DNA of 64,000 bases from contig JAULSN010000009.1 of assembly GCA_033439765.1 (NCBI GenBank), positions 1,984,001 to 2,048,000 of the forward strand. Reading direction: 5' to 3'. This stretch comes from Lasiosphaeria ovina. Its lineage: Eukaryota; Ascomycota; Sordariomycetes; Sordariales; Lasiosphaeriaceae. Positions 11,101-22,919 of the stretch are shown piece after piece (within the stretch, counting starts at the first letter, position 1; every line of letters starts with the position of its first letter). The translations under genes and the position numbers were made by a program. The notes under the pieces were generated by a model. The model was not told the DNA's origin and did no database searches. It saw nothing but the letters and a program-made list of their open reading frames with translations.

Positions 11101-13542
11101 TGCGCTGCGGTGAGCACAACAGCTGCTGCGGATAAGGAAATTGAAAATCTGGGAAATCTGGGCCTGGTTTCGTGACCCAAAAGGCTTGAACAAGGCTAAA
11201 GGCCAGGGGCCACTGCCGTCAGATCAGAGGAGTGAGTGGGAAGCGATGCGATGCTCCGTATGGAATATTGGAATACCTGTAATTTGAGATGGCAACGTGG
11301 ATCGATCCAGACCAGACCTGACCTTGCCGACGGCCATGTTGCTCACCCAGCCCGCCGGGACTGGTGGATGTCAAAGAGGATTTAAAATGTCCGCCCGTCC
11401 TAGTGGATGGTGGGTGAGGTAGTGAGGCGGCTGCGGCAATTGTGCCGATAAGTAGTGCTGATTTAGGACCGCGTGAACCATCCCGTGGTCCCAAGGAGAG
11501 GCGCAACAAGAGGGCTTAGCGACCTAACGCGGGCACCAGTCATCACCAGCGCGCCCTTTCGACGCCTGAGACCGCTGTAGTCAGGCTCCGAACGCAAACC
11601 TCACCGGATGCCCAGCGCCTGCTCATCACGGGTAGCTAGAGAGGCGTTGTTTCTGGCCGGCCCTTGTCACGTCGGGCAGGCCCCTCGCATCATCCAGGTT
11701 GGTATTCCACGAGGCACTAACGGGTGTCGTACTATGGTGTAGTATAGTGTATATTCAGATCAAAAAGCATCGAACGTCTGCCTTTCCCCCCAAGACCGGT
11801 CGGTGTCTAATAAGGTAGGGTGAGGCGTGCCAGACTCGAAATGTCTTTCCATTTTAGTAATTATGCCCTCCACCTCTGCCTGAGCTGTAACTACCCGTCA
11901 GGCTATTGAGTGCACTACCGAAGGTACCCGTTCCTTGCCCCAAGCCCGCATTAAAAATCCAACCTACGATGTAGCTCCGTGTTATGCCCCCAAGGCTGTG
12001 CGAGGCGTCGGGGGGGGGGGGGGTTTTGCAACCAGGCCAGACCCGCTGCCCCTTGGCGAGGCCGTACGTGCGGGTACAGCACAGTGTGAGCTTTACCTGC
12101 CCCACAAGTCTCTTGCGCTCTTGACTCCGAGTCCGTCCATCCATCTCCGAGCCAGCACACCAGCTCCACTGGGACCTATCCAAAGGACGGCGGGCTCTTG
12201 GATCTCAACTGTTAGCAAGCGTGCACGTATCAAGGGCGCGACCCACCGCCGCTCGACGACCTCCTTTCATCTCTGCCCAGGTGTCCCGTCCCAGACAGAG
12301 TCAACGGGTCTCAGAGCGTGAGGTAACAACTATCTGAGACTTGGCAGCGACTCGTCATCGCCTGATGATGTGCCCTGGCCCAAGCATCGTCGCTGTCGCC
12401 GGGTTTCCAACCTCAGGCTCCCTTGCGGCGGGAGGCAGGAGGCAGGAAGGGCATGCTGGCCTCGGGAAGAGCTGGTAATCTGTCGCCGTCACGCAACGCA
12501 TGTGTGCACCTTGCCGACATGTGCTTGCCTTGACGCCCTTGAAACTTTGCGTCGAACCTACTCAGTAATAAGTGCAGGTTGTCTTGAGAGTCCCGACAGC
12601 TTGGATCAAACACGGCCAGAGGGGGGGAATGTACGTGATAAGGTTGCTGCTAAGGAGGTTCTGCCTATCAGAGATTGCCCGGCTGGCCCTTCTGTAACCT
12701 GCTAGAGCGCGTAGTTGCACAATAACCTCCTTCCAACCGCCCGCCCACCTTCCAAGTTGCGGTGCGGCTGCTTTGCTTTGCTTTGCTCTACTTTGGCGCG
12801 CGAGCGGCTTTGTTAAATATCGCTGGTTGCACCGTGCAGGAAAGGCGGAAGGCGGGAGGGATAGGGCGGGGCTGAAAACAGGAAAAGTGATGAACCAGTG
12901 AATGAGCTTCTTCTGGTGCCCTGTTCGTATTGGGCCATTTCTGCCTAACTGATGAGAGACTGGTCTTGCGGCATGGTTGCCTCCCCAGAGCCTGGCCGCC
13001 CGTTCCCAGTCAATCGCTTGTTTGTCACCTGGCAGCTCGCACTGTGTAAGTTTATGCTTGGCCAGCTAGCCACGGAGTCCTGGGCGAAGGCAAGGAGGCA
13101 CTGAAGCGGACGGAAGCCGAGCCCGCCCAGCTATTCCTGACTGCAGGCCCTGGCGCCTCAAAGCTAAGTTGGGTCTGTCTCCCCAAATCCTGCTGCTGAC
13201 ACTTCCTCCCTCCTCTTGCCCCCTTCCTCGCCGCTCTTCCTCTCCTAAATAACCTCCGCCTTTCGCCTCCCCTCACGCCCCGAGCGAAAGAAAAAGCGAA
13301 GGACTCCCGCCATAACGTTTCGAGGGTAATAAACTCAAAGCCGCCTCCACGGAAGCCTTTCTCGGGCTTTGCATTCCACATCTTTTTGCTTTTCTAACAA
13401 ATTTTTTTGCAGAGCACATTCGGCCATCGGGTCAGGCGTGAAACTCGTGCTCGTCAACCACCACACCCACACTGGTCGGACGTAGGATTCTTTCCCCTCT
13501 CGCATCGACCTGACGTCCGGGGAGCCCGCCTCAACGACGATA
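8156..13542. other. large gene-poor spacer, 5.4 kb
   Basis: No open frame here shows a recognisable domain, a convincing start context or connected exons. It contains copies of the recurrent ggtaggtag/cctaggta motif (near 8930-8950, 10015-10025 and 11079-11101), homopolymer runs (poly-C near 10766, poly-G near 12010), and two TATA-like tatttaag/tataaag boxes (near 9244 and 10612) without an evident gene behind them. The last 400 bases (13160-13540) are strongly pyrimidine-rich and are probably the promoter of the casein kinase gene. A non-coding transcript could be hidden here but cannot be supported from sequence alone. Confidence 0.5.
8248..8292. promoter_or_regulatory. perfect 10-bp inverted repeat upstream of the fasciclin gene
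   Basis: gttgagttga at 8248-8257 and its exact complement tcaactcaac at 8283-8292 flank a 25-base spacer that itself contains the palindrome agctgatcaactc. It lies about 95-140 bases before the fasciclin start codon, a position suited to a dimeric regulator site or a transcript hairpin. The function is inferred from position and symmetry only. Confidence 0.4.
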
Positions 13543-13840
13543 CGTGAGTTCCCTTTTTTCGATTTGCATTCAACAAATTCCCTCTTCATTTGGCTTGGAA
13601 ATTCCGAGGTGCATTCTTCAAAGATTTGGAGGCGTGATTTAGCGAACCGAAGGGGTTTTATCCTTTGGCCTCGCATACCCTGTCCCCGCGTGTCGCTACG
13701 CCCCTTTGGCGGTTTCTAGGCCTAGCCGAACCCTCCCTCAACCGCATGCTTCGACGCTTTTCCTCCACAACGACGCTCATCAATCCAACCACGGCCATCC
13801 TCTAAAATAAAGGCTGACCCTCGATATTTCCATCTTCCAG
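13543..13840 (+). other. probable 5' UTR intron of the casein kinase gene
   Basis: gtgagt at 13543 matches a strong donor, ggctgac near 13812 matches a lariat branch site, and catcttccag ends at 13840. The gap between it and the start codon at 13913 would be a 72-base second leader exon. Inferred from splice signals only. Confidence 0.5.
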
Positions 13841-13912
13841 ATTATCGTCGAACTTATACTTCGCTCTCCCGTCGACAGCGACCGAGGAACAATCCTCGAC
13901 CTCACCGCCAAG

Positions 13913-15196
13913 ATGACGACCATGGTAAGTCTCTACCCCTCTCCACCCTTCCCCTTAATTCCGCCCAGTTCCTGTTTTCTTGGCCTGCTTTTCGTCGTAC
14001 CAAAATCGGCTTTCACCATGCTTCGCCCCCGCGGATCTCGAGCCTCGACTTGGGTCAATGACGAGGACCGAGGAGCAGTAACTCGAAGCAACAGTCCAGC
14101 TGACAGTGTTGATGGTGACATTAAGGATCTTCGCGTCGGAAACAAGTACCGAATCGGTCGCAAGATCGGTTCTGGCTCGTTCGGCGACATCTACCTCGGA
14201 ACCAACATCATTTCTGGCGAGGAGATTGCCATCAAGCTCGAGAGTGTGAAGGCCAAGCACCCGCAGCTCGAGTATGAGGCCCGCGTCTACAAGTCGCTCG
14301 CCGGCGGCGTCGGAATTCCATTTGTTCGCTGGTTTGGCACCGAGTGCGACTACAACGCCATGGTTCTTGACCTCCTCGGCCCCAGTCTCGAGGATCTGTT
14401 CAACTTCTGCAACCGCAAGTTCTCGCTCAAGACTGTCTTGCTTCTGGCCGACCAGTTGATCTCCCGCATCGAGTACATCCACGCAAAGTCGTTCATCCAC
14501 CGTGATATCAAGCCCGACAACTTTCTCATGGGTATTGGCAAGCGTGGCAACCAGGTCAACGTGATCGATTTCGGTCTCGCCAAGAAGTACCGGGATCCCA
14601 AGACCCACTTCCACATCCCGTACAGAGAGAACAAGAACTTGACAGGCACGGCCCGCTACGCCTCCATCAACACCCATCTGGGAGTTGAGCAGTCCCGCCG
14701 CGATGATATGGAGTCTCTTGGCTACGTGATGCTCTACTTCTGCCGCGGCTCTCTCCCGTGGCAGGGCCTCAAGGCTGCCACCAAGAAGCAGAAGTACGAC
14801 CGCATCATGGAGAAGAAGATGACCACTCCCACGGACGTGCTCTGCCGTGGCTTCCCCAACGAGTTTGCCATCTATCTTAACTACACGCGCTCGCTCCGCT
14901 TCGATGACAAGCCCGACTACAGCTACCTTCGCAAGATCTTCCGTGATCTCTTTGTCCGCGAGGGCTTCCAGTACGACTACGTCTTCGACTGGACCGTCTA
15001 CAAGTACCAGAAGAATGCCCAGGCCATCCAGCAGGCTGCCGGTAACCAGACCAACCAGGCCACAGCTGCTGACTCCAAGGATGCTGCGGCCGCCGCTGCT
15101 CGCAAGGACACTCAGCAGGCGCTCAACCGCGGAGCCCGCAAGCAGATTGAGACGACCGAGACCAACCGTGCCATCGGTGGAAGCGACAGGATGTGA
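13913..15196 (+). CDS. ck-1a: casein kinase 1, delta/epsilon (Hhp1/CK-1a) type
   Basis: Serine/threonine kinase of the CK1 family; fungal orthologs phosphorylate clock proteins such as FRQ and act in DNA repair and cell-cycle control (family knowledge). Exons 13913-13924 and 14126-15196 give 360 residues starting MTTM, then [20 protein letters not shown]. Visible motifs: glycine loop [11 protein letters not shown], catalytic lysine in [19 protein letters not shown], the CK1-specific [10 protein letters not shown], and [15 protein letters not shown] in place of the usual APE motif. The C-terminal tail after residue 295 is Gln/Ala-rich and ends GGSDRM. The start was chosen because MTTM joined to DLRV is the conserved N-terminus. 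The first intron (13925-14125) is 201 bases, a multiple of three, and has no in-frame stop, so an unspliced transcript would still code for a full kinase with a 67-residue N-terminal insert. Confidence 0.96.
   Translation: MTTMVSLYPSPPFPLIPPSSCFLGLLFVVPKSAFTMLRPRGSRASTWVNDEDRGAVTRSNSPADSVDGDIKDLRVGNKYRIGRKIGSGSFGDIYLGTNIISGEEIAIKLESVKAKHPQLEYEARVYKSLAGGVGIPFVRWFGTECDYNAMVLDLLGPSLEDLFNFCNRKFSLKTVLLLADQLISRIEYIHAKSFIHRDIKPDNFLMGIGKRGNQVNVIDFGLAKKYRDPKTHFHIPYRENKNLTGTARYASINTHLGVEQSRRDDMESLGYVMLYFCRGSLPWQGLKAATKKQKYDRIMEKKMTTPTDVLCRGFPNEFAIYLNYTRSLRFDDKPDYSYLRKIFRDLFVREGFQYDYVFDWTVYKYQKNAQAIQQAAGNQTNQATAADSKDAAAAAARKDTQQALNRGARKQIETTETNRAIGGSDRM
13925..14125 (+). other. stop-free 3n intron in the casein kinase gene
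   Basis: gtaagt donor at 13925 and acattaag acceptor at 14125. The 201 bases read through in frame with the kinase. The intron carries several internal ATG codons. Protein conservation argues that the spliced form is the main product. Confidence 0.85.
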
Positions 15197-17444
15197 GTTT
15201 GTCCGCCTAGCCCAACAGCATTCCTAGTAAGGAATCATTTTCCTTCGAGTTTGGTGTGCTCAAAAACGCTGGCCCGAGGTCCCATGCTGACAAGAGTGCT
15301 GACGTTCAGTTTGCGATCATAGGCTGCGCTCGGCTGCTAAAGGCCAAGGCGCTGGCTCGGGATATGCTTCGGGCACTTATCGCCCCAAATGATGGACCAG
15401 AAGGCCATCTGGATCTGAGATTCCCTTCGGGTTGTTGGAGTACTTGATGTCTCGTCGGTGGACCGGACATAGGCTGTTTGCGAAATTCGCTCGTCGCGGT
15501 GTGTTGAAGGTCTCTCGCTGGACTGGATGCTCTACCGCGGAGAGGCTGGGCCGGCATCGATAGCAGACACGACTCCAGACCCTATTGTTACGGATTGCTT
15601 TTCTTCAATTCTTCGACATCTCATCGGTTAATGGCCTTAATCATGGCTCGGATGGCTTTTCGATCGGGCAGCGTTACTGGCTTGTGTTTTTTGACTTTGG
15701 GTCAAGACCGGCTAGTATGCTGTCTGATTAGGAGCCTGACGAACGGCATGTCCGGTACCTCGAGCTTCTCGGAGTACTGTTTCGGGGACACTCTCTGTCG
15801 ACAGGAAGCGGTTGTCTTTGACGCCCCATTTGGGGGTAGCAGCCACGCGACGAGAGACGACTCGATTAAGACACCCAACTGCGGGCAAGTGGTTTTTGGG
15901 CCATACCATTTGCGAGATCAAGCACAGCATCATTTCAGCAGCAAGAAACGGCATTCTTTCTCAACCCCATTCCCCTCTCTCTTAATTCTGCATTTTTACG
16001 ATTTTTCTTTGCACTCGTCGTCGCGCCATTCTCAATCATAGGAGTTCGCTTGTGGGGAGGTAATTAGGGGACGAAGCGACAAACTTTTTCGAGGATGGGA
16101 AGGGCAATAGAGGACGTGGGCTTCTGTTATTCCAGGTGACTGTGCTTCGTGGTTCTGTTTTGGGGCCGGAAACAGTCTGCGTGACGGAGAGGCTGGTGGA
16201 TTGCGAAGACGACGGTGGAACACGGTGGTCATAATTATTGCCTTTCGCTGACCAGCGAAAGGACTTGTTTTGGCATGGAAATTCGGTCACTGTTGCTTCT
16301 GGAAGTGGAGACGAGCATCGTTCTTTACTTGGGGCAGCTTTGTATTCCAGTCAATCGTGGAGGTGCCCCAAGGACAAGAAGCCCTGACAATGTGGACGGC
16401 CAACAGCGACGGTGGTGGCAGTGAAATTTGGTCTGATCCCTGGACTCGTTTCTCTGGTGCTCGCCGGGATACCGTGAACGGAGAGGCCGTGGGTGTCCGG
16501 CAACGGTATCGGGTCTGAGACAGGCAATGATTCTCGGTGATGACCGATCTGGGGTGGCTCAGGCAATACACGGCAGGTAGTTTCCATAATTCAATTCTCG
16601 TTTTGATTTTCCTACACGGAGCTTTCCCGTCTTTGGATTCCGTGATACGGTAGCGCTGAGCGATTTTGCATTTCCGCGCGAGGTGACTGGAGCGGGGGGT
16701 GCTCAGCCTCTGTCACGTTGGCAGAGTATGCACATTTGCGCCCGCAGGTGCTTCTCAAAAGTCGGTGTCAGGAGGGCTGTACATGTCCTCGACGAGTCAG
16801 CTGCTGGCTTGCCTTGTTTGGGTTAGAGGACTCGAGTTGCATTAGGCAAGGACAGGACAAAGGCAAAGGCGTCACTGCAGGCTAGCGATTGTGAGGGAGT
16901 ACCCGAGGCAAGGTGAACGAACATATAAGACAGGGCAGCCCCGAGGTTGGGAGTAGCTGTTGGTGATATATGCTGTCTACTACCTAGTCCCGATATCTGG
17001 GAACGCATCTTACTCGACTGTGGTCTTTTAACTTGGTAATTGCATCTCCAGGCTACTCCTCCGTTTGTCAGGGCAGCAAACTTTCTTTCGAGCCTGTTTC
17101 ACCTTTTCACTGCGACGTGTGACCCACGACGTCAGGTAGTCCCAGCTTTTTGGTCGTTCGTCAGGGCGGACAAGGAAAGAACGGCTCCAAACGGTAGTTC
17201 TAGAGGGCAGCAGCGGGCAGTTGCGCGATTCCAAGTTTCTCGGGAAGCTGCGGGACTTGCCGCTTGCGCGACAGTGCCCAGCTCCGTCAGAGTGCCATTA
17301 ACAGTGCCGCCGCTGTGCCCGACGCAACCCTTGTCACCTGTCACAGTAACCTGCTAGGACGCAGGCCCAACCCAACGCTTGCAGCTGTGACGGCCCAGGA
17401 AACCAGACCTCACCCCACCAAGTTACGCACATACAGTACCAAAG
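15197..17444. other. intergenic spacer, 2.2 kb
   Basis: 3' UTR of the kinase and the promoter region of the 5-phosphatase gene. Several open frames of 60-150 codons occur on both strands but none has a domain or consistent codon bias. Nothing else was identified. Confidence 0.5.
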
Positions 17445-19229
17445 ATGGACCGGTTATTACCAGGTTCCCCGGCTCCCTCCACAACCACCACCAGCACATT
17501 ACGGGAGAAGGCGACGACAACAGCGGAAAAGACAATGGCGCCGTCAACACTCGACCTGTTTATGCTCACGTTCAACTGCGCAAAGAACCTCATCAATGTC
17601 GCCGTCTTTGCCTCGCACTTGCACAGCGCCCTGTCGCAAAACGCCACGGGCCTGCCTGACATCGTTGTCTTGTATGTTTACTTAGGAATTGCCCGTCCCT
17701 GTCTGTCCTTGTCTTGCTGACCTCCAATCGTTAGCTCGCTCCAGGAGGTAGCCCCCATCTCGTACGCATTCATCGGGTCATACTTGCTGGACCCCTTCTA
17801 CGCCCGCTACGAAGAGGCGCTCAACCTCGCCTCGGCAAGGATACTAGGGACGAGCTTGTCCGGGGAGGGGACGAGCTTCTTGTCGGGATTACATCATAGG
17901 CAGGAGGAGCTGCATGGGAATGGAGGGGCGGAGGGGGCAACGCCCCGGAAAGCGCCTTACACCCTGGTGCGCGCCAAGAACGTGGGCATGACGGCGATCC
18001 TGCTGTTCGCCCGGGACGTGGAGGCCCTCCAGCGAATCGACGAGGCCGAGTGCGGGTTTGGCGCCGCAGACATGGGGAACAAGGGCGCCGTCGGTCTGCG
18101 CGTGACGTGGGGCAGCGGCGGCAGCTCCCCGAAAACCGCCGAGCTCACCTTCGTCGCCGCCCATCTGGCCGCCATGGAGTGGAACCTCAAGAAGCGCAAC
18201 GCCAACTGGGGCAGAATCATGTCGGGGCTGCTCTTTGGCAACCCCAAGGACGCGCTGCCGGACGTTGTGTTCCCTGCCCACAAGGGCGTCCCAACCCCCG
18301 ACCTGACGGGCGACGGCGAGGGGAACATGCGCGTCTTGCCCTCGGAGGAAGCCCCAAACACCGACAACAGCGTCGATAGCAGCGAGGCCGAAGAGGATGA
18401 TTCGCAGCAACCGCTTCTTCCGTTGCCCCACCACGACGATATCCACGCCCAGTTGGCCCCTGAGCACCATGAACGGCTGCAGGACCTCTCTGTCTTCAAG
18501 CCCTCTTCGTACTTGTTCCTGGCGGGCGACCTCAACTACCGCATCAGCACCACGACTCCGCCGCCTGGCTCCACCTTCCCATCATTTGACCCAGAGTCGC
18601 CCGACTACTTCCCGGATTTCCTCCAGCGTGACCAGCTCACACAGGAGCGCCTCGCCGGCCGCGCCTTCCACGGTTTGAGCGAGACCCCGATCACCTTTGG
18701 GCCCACGTACAAGTTCAACGTGCAGGACGAGGCCGCAGGCGCCACCAACGAGGCGGCCGTCCGCGCCGGCGCCGCCCCGAACGGCGTGCCCGAGGTGCCG
18801 TGGCGCTTCGCCGCGCACCGCTGGCCCGGCTGGTGCGACCGCGTGCTGTACCTGGACGTGCCCGAGTGGGTGGCGGCGCAGGACGGCGCTGCCGAGAAAC
18901 CGGCCATCGCCGTCCGCGCCTACGGCGCCCTCCCCGTCGTGCGCTCCAGCGACCACCGCCCCGTCTTCTGGCGCGCCTCCGTTCCCCTCCTCGGTCCCGA
19001 CGCCCTGCGCCTCCCGGAGCGCGACCAGGCCAAGTACGCGGCCGATCCTCGTGCTAACCTTCCCGTCCCCATCGACGTGCACGCCTGGGAACGCCGCGCC
19101 GCCGCCCGCCGCAGGGAAGTCTTTGTCGGCTGGTCGGCCTTCGTGTGGAGCACCTCCGAGGGCGCCCTCCTCCTCGCGACGCTGCTGGCCCTGGGTGTTG
19201 GCGCCTGGTGGTGGTTTGCCAGGGGTTGA
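17445..19229 (+). CDS. tail-anchored inositol polyphosphate 5-phosphatase (Inp54-like)
   Basis: Exons 17445-17671 and 17735-19229 (intron 63 bases; codon TTC split 2+1) give 573 residues. The enzyme family removes the 5-phosphate from PtdIns(4,5)P2 and related inositides. Motifs in order: FTFNCAKN-like opening (LTFNCAKNLINV), FSLQEVAPISYAF, GNKGAVGLRVTW, FVAAHLAAMEWN, FLAGDLNYRIS (GDLNYR), PITFGPTYKF, RWPGWCDRVLYL (WCDR) and SSDHRPVFW (SDHRPV), the full catalytic set of 5-phosphatases. An acidic insert of about 70 residues (around 275-345) separates HLAA from GDLNYR. The C-terminus is one hydrophobic helix (ALLLATLLALGVGAWWWFA) followed by RG and stop, as in a tail anchor; yeast Inp54 is anchored to the ER this way. 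No Sac1 domain is present. Start codon uncertain: ATG at 17535 is also possible. Confidence 0.92.
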
Positions 19230-21456
19230 TTCTACGCCGTGCTATGCTATGCCATTATGTGGTTGCTAGTTGGCGTGCAGGCGGATGAATCAAAATTAAA
19301 AAAGTCAAAAGTTGAACTCTCACTGGGGTGGGAAAACTCTCTGGTTTGTATATACATTTTTTCCCCCTCTGGGCTCTTTTGTCATTGCAGGCGGCGGCGT
19401 ACGGAGTGGACATTTTTATACGGTTTGGCATAGAATAGACTACCTACATACCTTAGGTACATGTGTGTGTCTAGTGGGTGTGATGAAGATGGTGTTATCC
19501 CATGGGGTGGGTTGTGGAGATAAATGAGTAGAGGGGGTGACGATGGCGAAAAGGTGACGTCAAGACGGAGGGCTATATACTACTTGCTCTAATGAATCCC
19601 AAAAAGTAAAAGAAAATATATATTCCAATGTGAAGGCGCCGGTTTTCTGTCTGTTGATGATGAGGTTTGTCGGGGTGTGGTGTTGGTGAATTTCGGTGTG
19701 TGCAATGATATTAAGGTGAGTCGTGAGTGAGCAGTGAATACTGTTTGTTGTTCCATTGGGAATAAGGAGACAGTGGGACAAATAAACACGCAAACAAAAA
19801 GTGTCTTGGCTGAAATGGCTAGGCATTATTGCCGCTCGTCTTTATTTCTTTCTTATGCACTGTATGTGGATATACAGCTGCGCAGTTATGTGCAAGGTAA
19901 TGTGTTTACACTGTATTCAAGGGCGCTGTTGCGAAGCTTCAGGTACCTAGGTAGGTAGCTTTCTGTTTTTTTGTTAGTAAATAAAGAAAGGGGTTAGATT
20001 GTTTATGTTGGTGGTTTGTCGTCTTTCGTAGCTGTCGGTTGCGTTTTTCTCTTTGCTCCTTTATTCTTGCACCCCTTTCTTTTTCTACACAACCTAAGTA
20101 GGCATCTACCTCGAGAGGAGGACTCAGTTTGCTTGCTAGGCGGGTAGTCGGGTGCCAGGAACACACTATTTGCCCATGCGATAAATCTAGACGTAGAAAA
20201 GGCAAACAAACAAACGAACAAACATCTGGGTTGAAACGACAGACACAGTCGATCTATTCACAATCCTAGCAGTCTAGCCTGCGTCTCATTTCTATGTCAA
20301 TTTGCCAGACGCAAAGAGAAGGTTGAAAATGCAAACAACGAGAATGCCTCCTTGAAACGTATGTCTTTAGATTTCTTCTAGCTCAAAATACCTTAAGAAA
20401 ACCGAACCGTAAGGCACGGAGAAGAAGCTGCTTCAATACAACAGTTACAAGAGCAGTCTCATCAATACCGACGCACACAGCGCATCACAGCCTGGCGCCT
20501 AAGATATCCATCGCATTTCTCATCCATATATATTCGTTTTTTTATCAACTCAAAAGAATATCCATACATTTACGTAGTTACCTAGGTAGGTAAACATCAT
20601 CGTCATCATATATATATACCTCCCTCCGGGTCGTTCAAGTTCGGGAGTGTGGAGCGGAGCGGCCGGCATGTGATGCGCCAGTTGTAGCCGGATCCGAGAA
20701 CCTTTCGTGTTGGACTTGTGCTTCGTGCTTCCGCCGGGTATTGGTTTTTTTTTGTGACCAACTTTAATCTATAATCGCATATATATACCTCATATCACAT
20801 GCGATGCTCTCTGCCCAGGAATATCCTGTTCGGCTTTCCAATTGTCCCACCCCTTTACCAAACGCACTGATCACCCGAGCTAGGTTCCAGTACCGACTAA
20901 TAGATCCTCTTTCAATTTTTTTTTCTCGAAAGCCATCCATATACAAACAATCGCCGTTCTCCCCGGTATCCTGCTTTTTTTCTTTGTACAAAGGTAATAA
21001 AAAAATAAAAATAAAAATAAAAAAGATCATAGCGCACGTACCTAGGTGACCGAGGGCCCAACCGAGTGAAAACGCCAGCCTCTTCCCTCCCAAGATACAA
21101 CAATGTAGGCAGGCACCTAGGAAAAGAGGCAACCAAAAGAGCCGCCACACACACCACCGCCCCCGCCGCCTGAATGACTTCCATCCAAGGATATAGGCGA
21201 GTATATATAGACTACGAATGGAAAAAAGGAGGAATAAAGGTTTATGAACATGAGGAACCCACCACACTGTGCCCCCGTTCCGCAATCTGGGAACGCAGGG
21301 CGCACGGAGATGACGACGGGGACGGCGGCGAGATCGGAACATCAGTGCCGTTTTGTATATGTGTGTGTGGTTGCACTGCTGATTTTGCGCAGAGCGAAAC
21401 GCACACACAAGACGGCAAACAGAGTGCCTCCCGTTTCTTCCCCTTTTTGGTTTAAT
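19230..21456. other. intergenic spacer, 2.2 kb, between convergent genes
   Basis: This contains the 3' UTRs of the 5-phosphatase (+) and the PKA gene (-). It is AT-richer than the genes, with ataaaaataaaaataa near 21000 and several tatatata stretches (20515-20625, 20780). Four copies of the cctaggta motif occur (19942, 20579, 21037, 21114) together with a related ccttaggtac at 19450. No gene was recognised. Confidence 0.5.
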
Positions 21457-22919
21457 TCAAAAGTCCCTAAAGTAGTCGTCGTACCTCTCGGCCATTTCGT
21501 CCGTGTACTCGTCGCGCACCGCGTCCTCCTCGGGATAAATGTCGAAGCACTGGGCGTCGCCGGGGTATCGGATGGGCGGGATGATGGGGCCGCGCTGGCG
21601 CCGTTGGATCACGGCGTCCCAGTCGACGCCGTTGAAGAACGGGTGCGCCTTGACTTTGGCCGCGCCGCCGCTAATGTTGCCCAGCCGCCGGGACCGGTCA
21701 ACGGTGCACAGCTGCCTGATGATATCCTTCGCTTCTTCGCTGATGGGCGGATCGTGCGGGAAGACGACCGGCTTTTCTACGATTCTGTGTGGCACGAGGA
21801 ATGTCAGGGGGTGGGGGCACGGCTGTATTGACAGCCACTAAAACAGCACGAGAAAAAAAAAGGGGGTAGTACGCACTGCTTGTAAATCTCTATTGGATTT
21901 TGGTGCCAAAACGGCGGATAGCCCGTCAAGAATTCGTAAATCAGTATGCCTAGCGCCCACCAGTCGACGGCTGTTGTGTGGCCCTTGTTATGGATCACCT
22001 CGGGCGCCAGGTACTCGGGGGTGCCGCAGAGCGTGTATGTCTCGACGGGGTGCTCGTTCTTGTTGTTACCTAACCGCTTGGCAAACCCGAAATCGACCAG
22101 TTTGATGTGCCCCTCGGCATCAAGCAGCAGGTTCTCGGGCTTCATGTCGCGGTAGGCAATCCCCCCTTGCTGCTCGTGCAGGTACTCGAGCACGAGCACT
22201 ATCTCGGCCGCGTAGAAACGCGCCATGTCTTCGTCGAAGCGCCGGAACTTGCGCAGGTACGTGAATAGTTCGCCGCCGGGGATGTAATCTAGCAGCAGGT
22301 AGAGGAAGTCGTGATCCGAAAACGAAGCGCAAAAGTTGGTGATGAAGGGATGGCCTGACACGTTGGCCAAGATCTGCCTCTCGTGGCGCACATGGTCGAT
22401 TTGCTTGAGCTTGATGACTAGAGGTAGCAAAGTTTGATTAGAAACCCGCCTTCTGCCAATGGCCCACCAACGCCTTGTCGCCGGTATCTTGTGACCACGG
22501 CCGACTTCACGTACCTTCGGTTTTGCGCAGTATCTTCAGCGCGTACACCTTGCTGCGATCCGCTTCGCTGCCAATCGCAGGCCGCACAAGGACGACACGC
22601 GCAAACGTGCCTGGAAATAGTCGCAATTGGCAACGCGGTTATTAGCCATCCCGCCGCACCTGACACGTATATCTGGGAGTAGCGCCATACCGGTCCCTAA
22701 TGTCCGCACTCTATAGAAGTCATTGAGAGTCAGCTTCCGGTGGGCTAGATCGAGACCCCCATCGCCACTCTCCTCTTGGTGTTGTTGTTGCTGGTGTTGT
22801 TGCTGCTGCTGCTGTTTCTGCTGCTGCTGGCCGCCGCCACTGGCGCGTAGCCCCTGGGCTTGCAACGGGTGAAGCCCTCCACCCCCGAGGGGTTGGGACG
22901 TAGCGACAGTCGCCGCCAT
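21457..22919 (-). CDS. cAMP-dependent protein kinase catalytic subunit (second, PkaB-type)
   Basis: Four exons on the minus strand: 22919-22691, 22610-22515, 22417-21877 and 21784-21457, giving 397 residues. All introns are GT..AG and the phases close (1, 1, 2). It is the catalytic kinase of the cAMP pathway. Motifs: glycine loop GTGTFARV rebuilt exactly across the first splice junction, catalytic lysine in YALKILRKTE, YRDMKPENLLL (Tyr for His in HRD, usual for PKA), DFGFAKRL, activation loop TYTLCGTPEYLAPE with the target Thr, and a C-terminal AGC tail ending DYFRDF with the FxxF-type motif. The N-terminal 55 residues are Gln/His-rich low complexity. The sequence GHTTAVDWWALGILIYEFL and the short Q-rich N-terminus point to the PkaB/CPK2 class rather than the main PkaA; this subclass call is from memory of family members. 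Confidence 0.94.
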
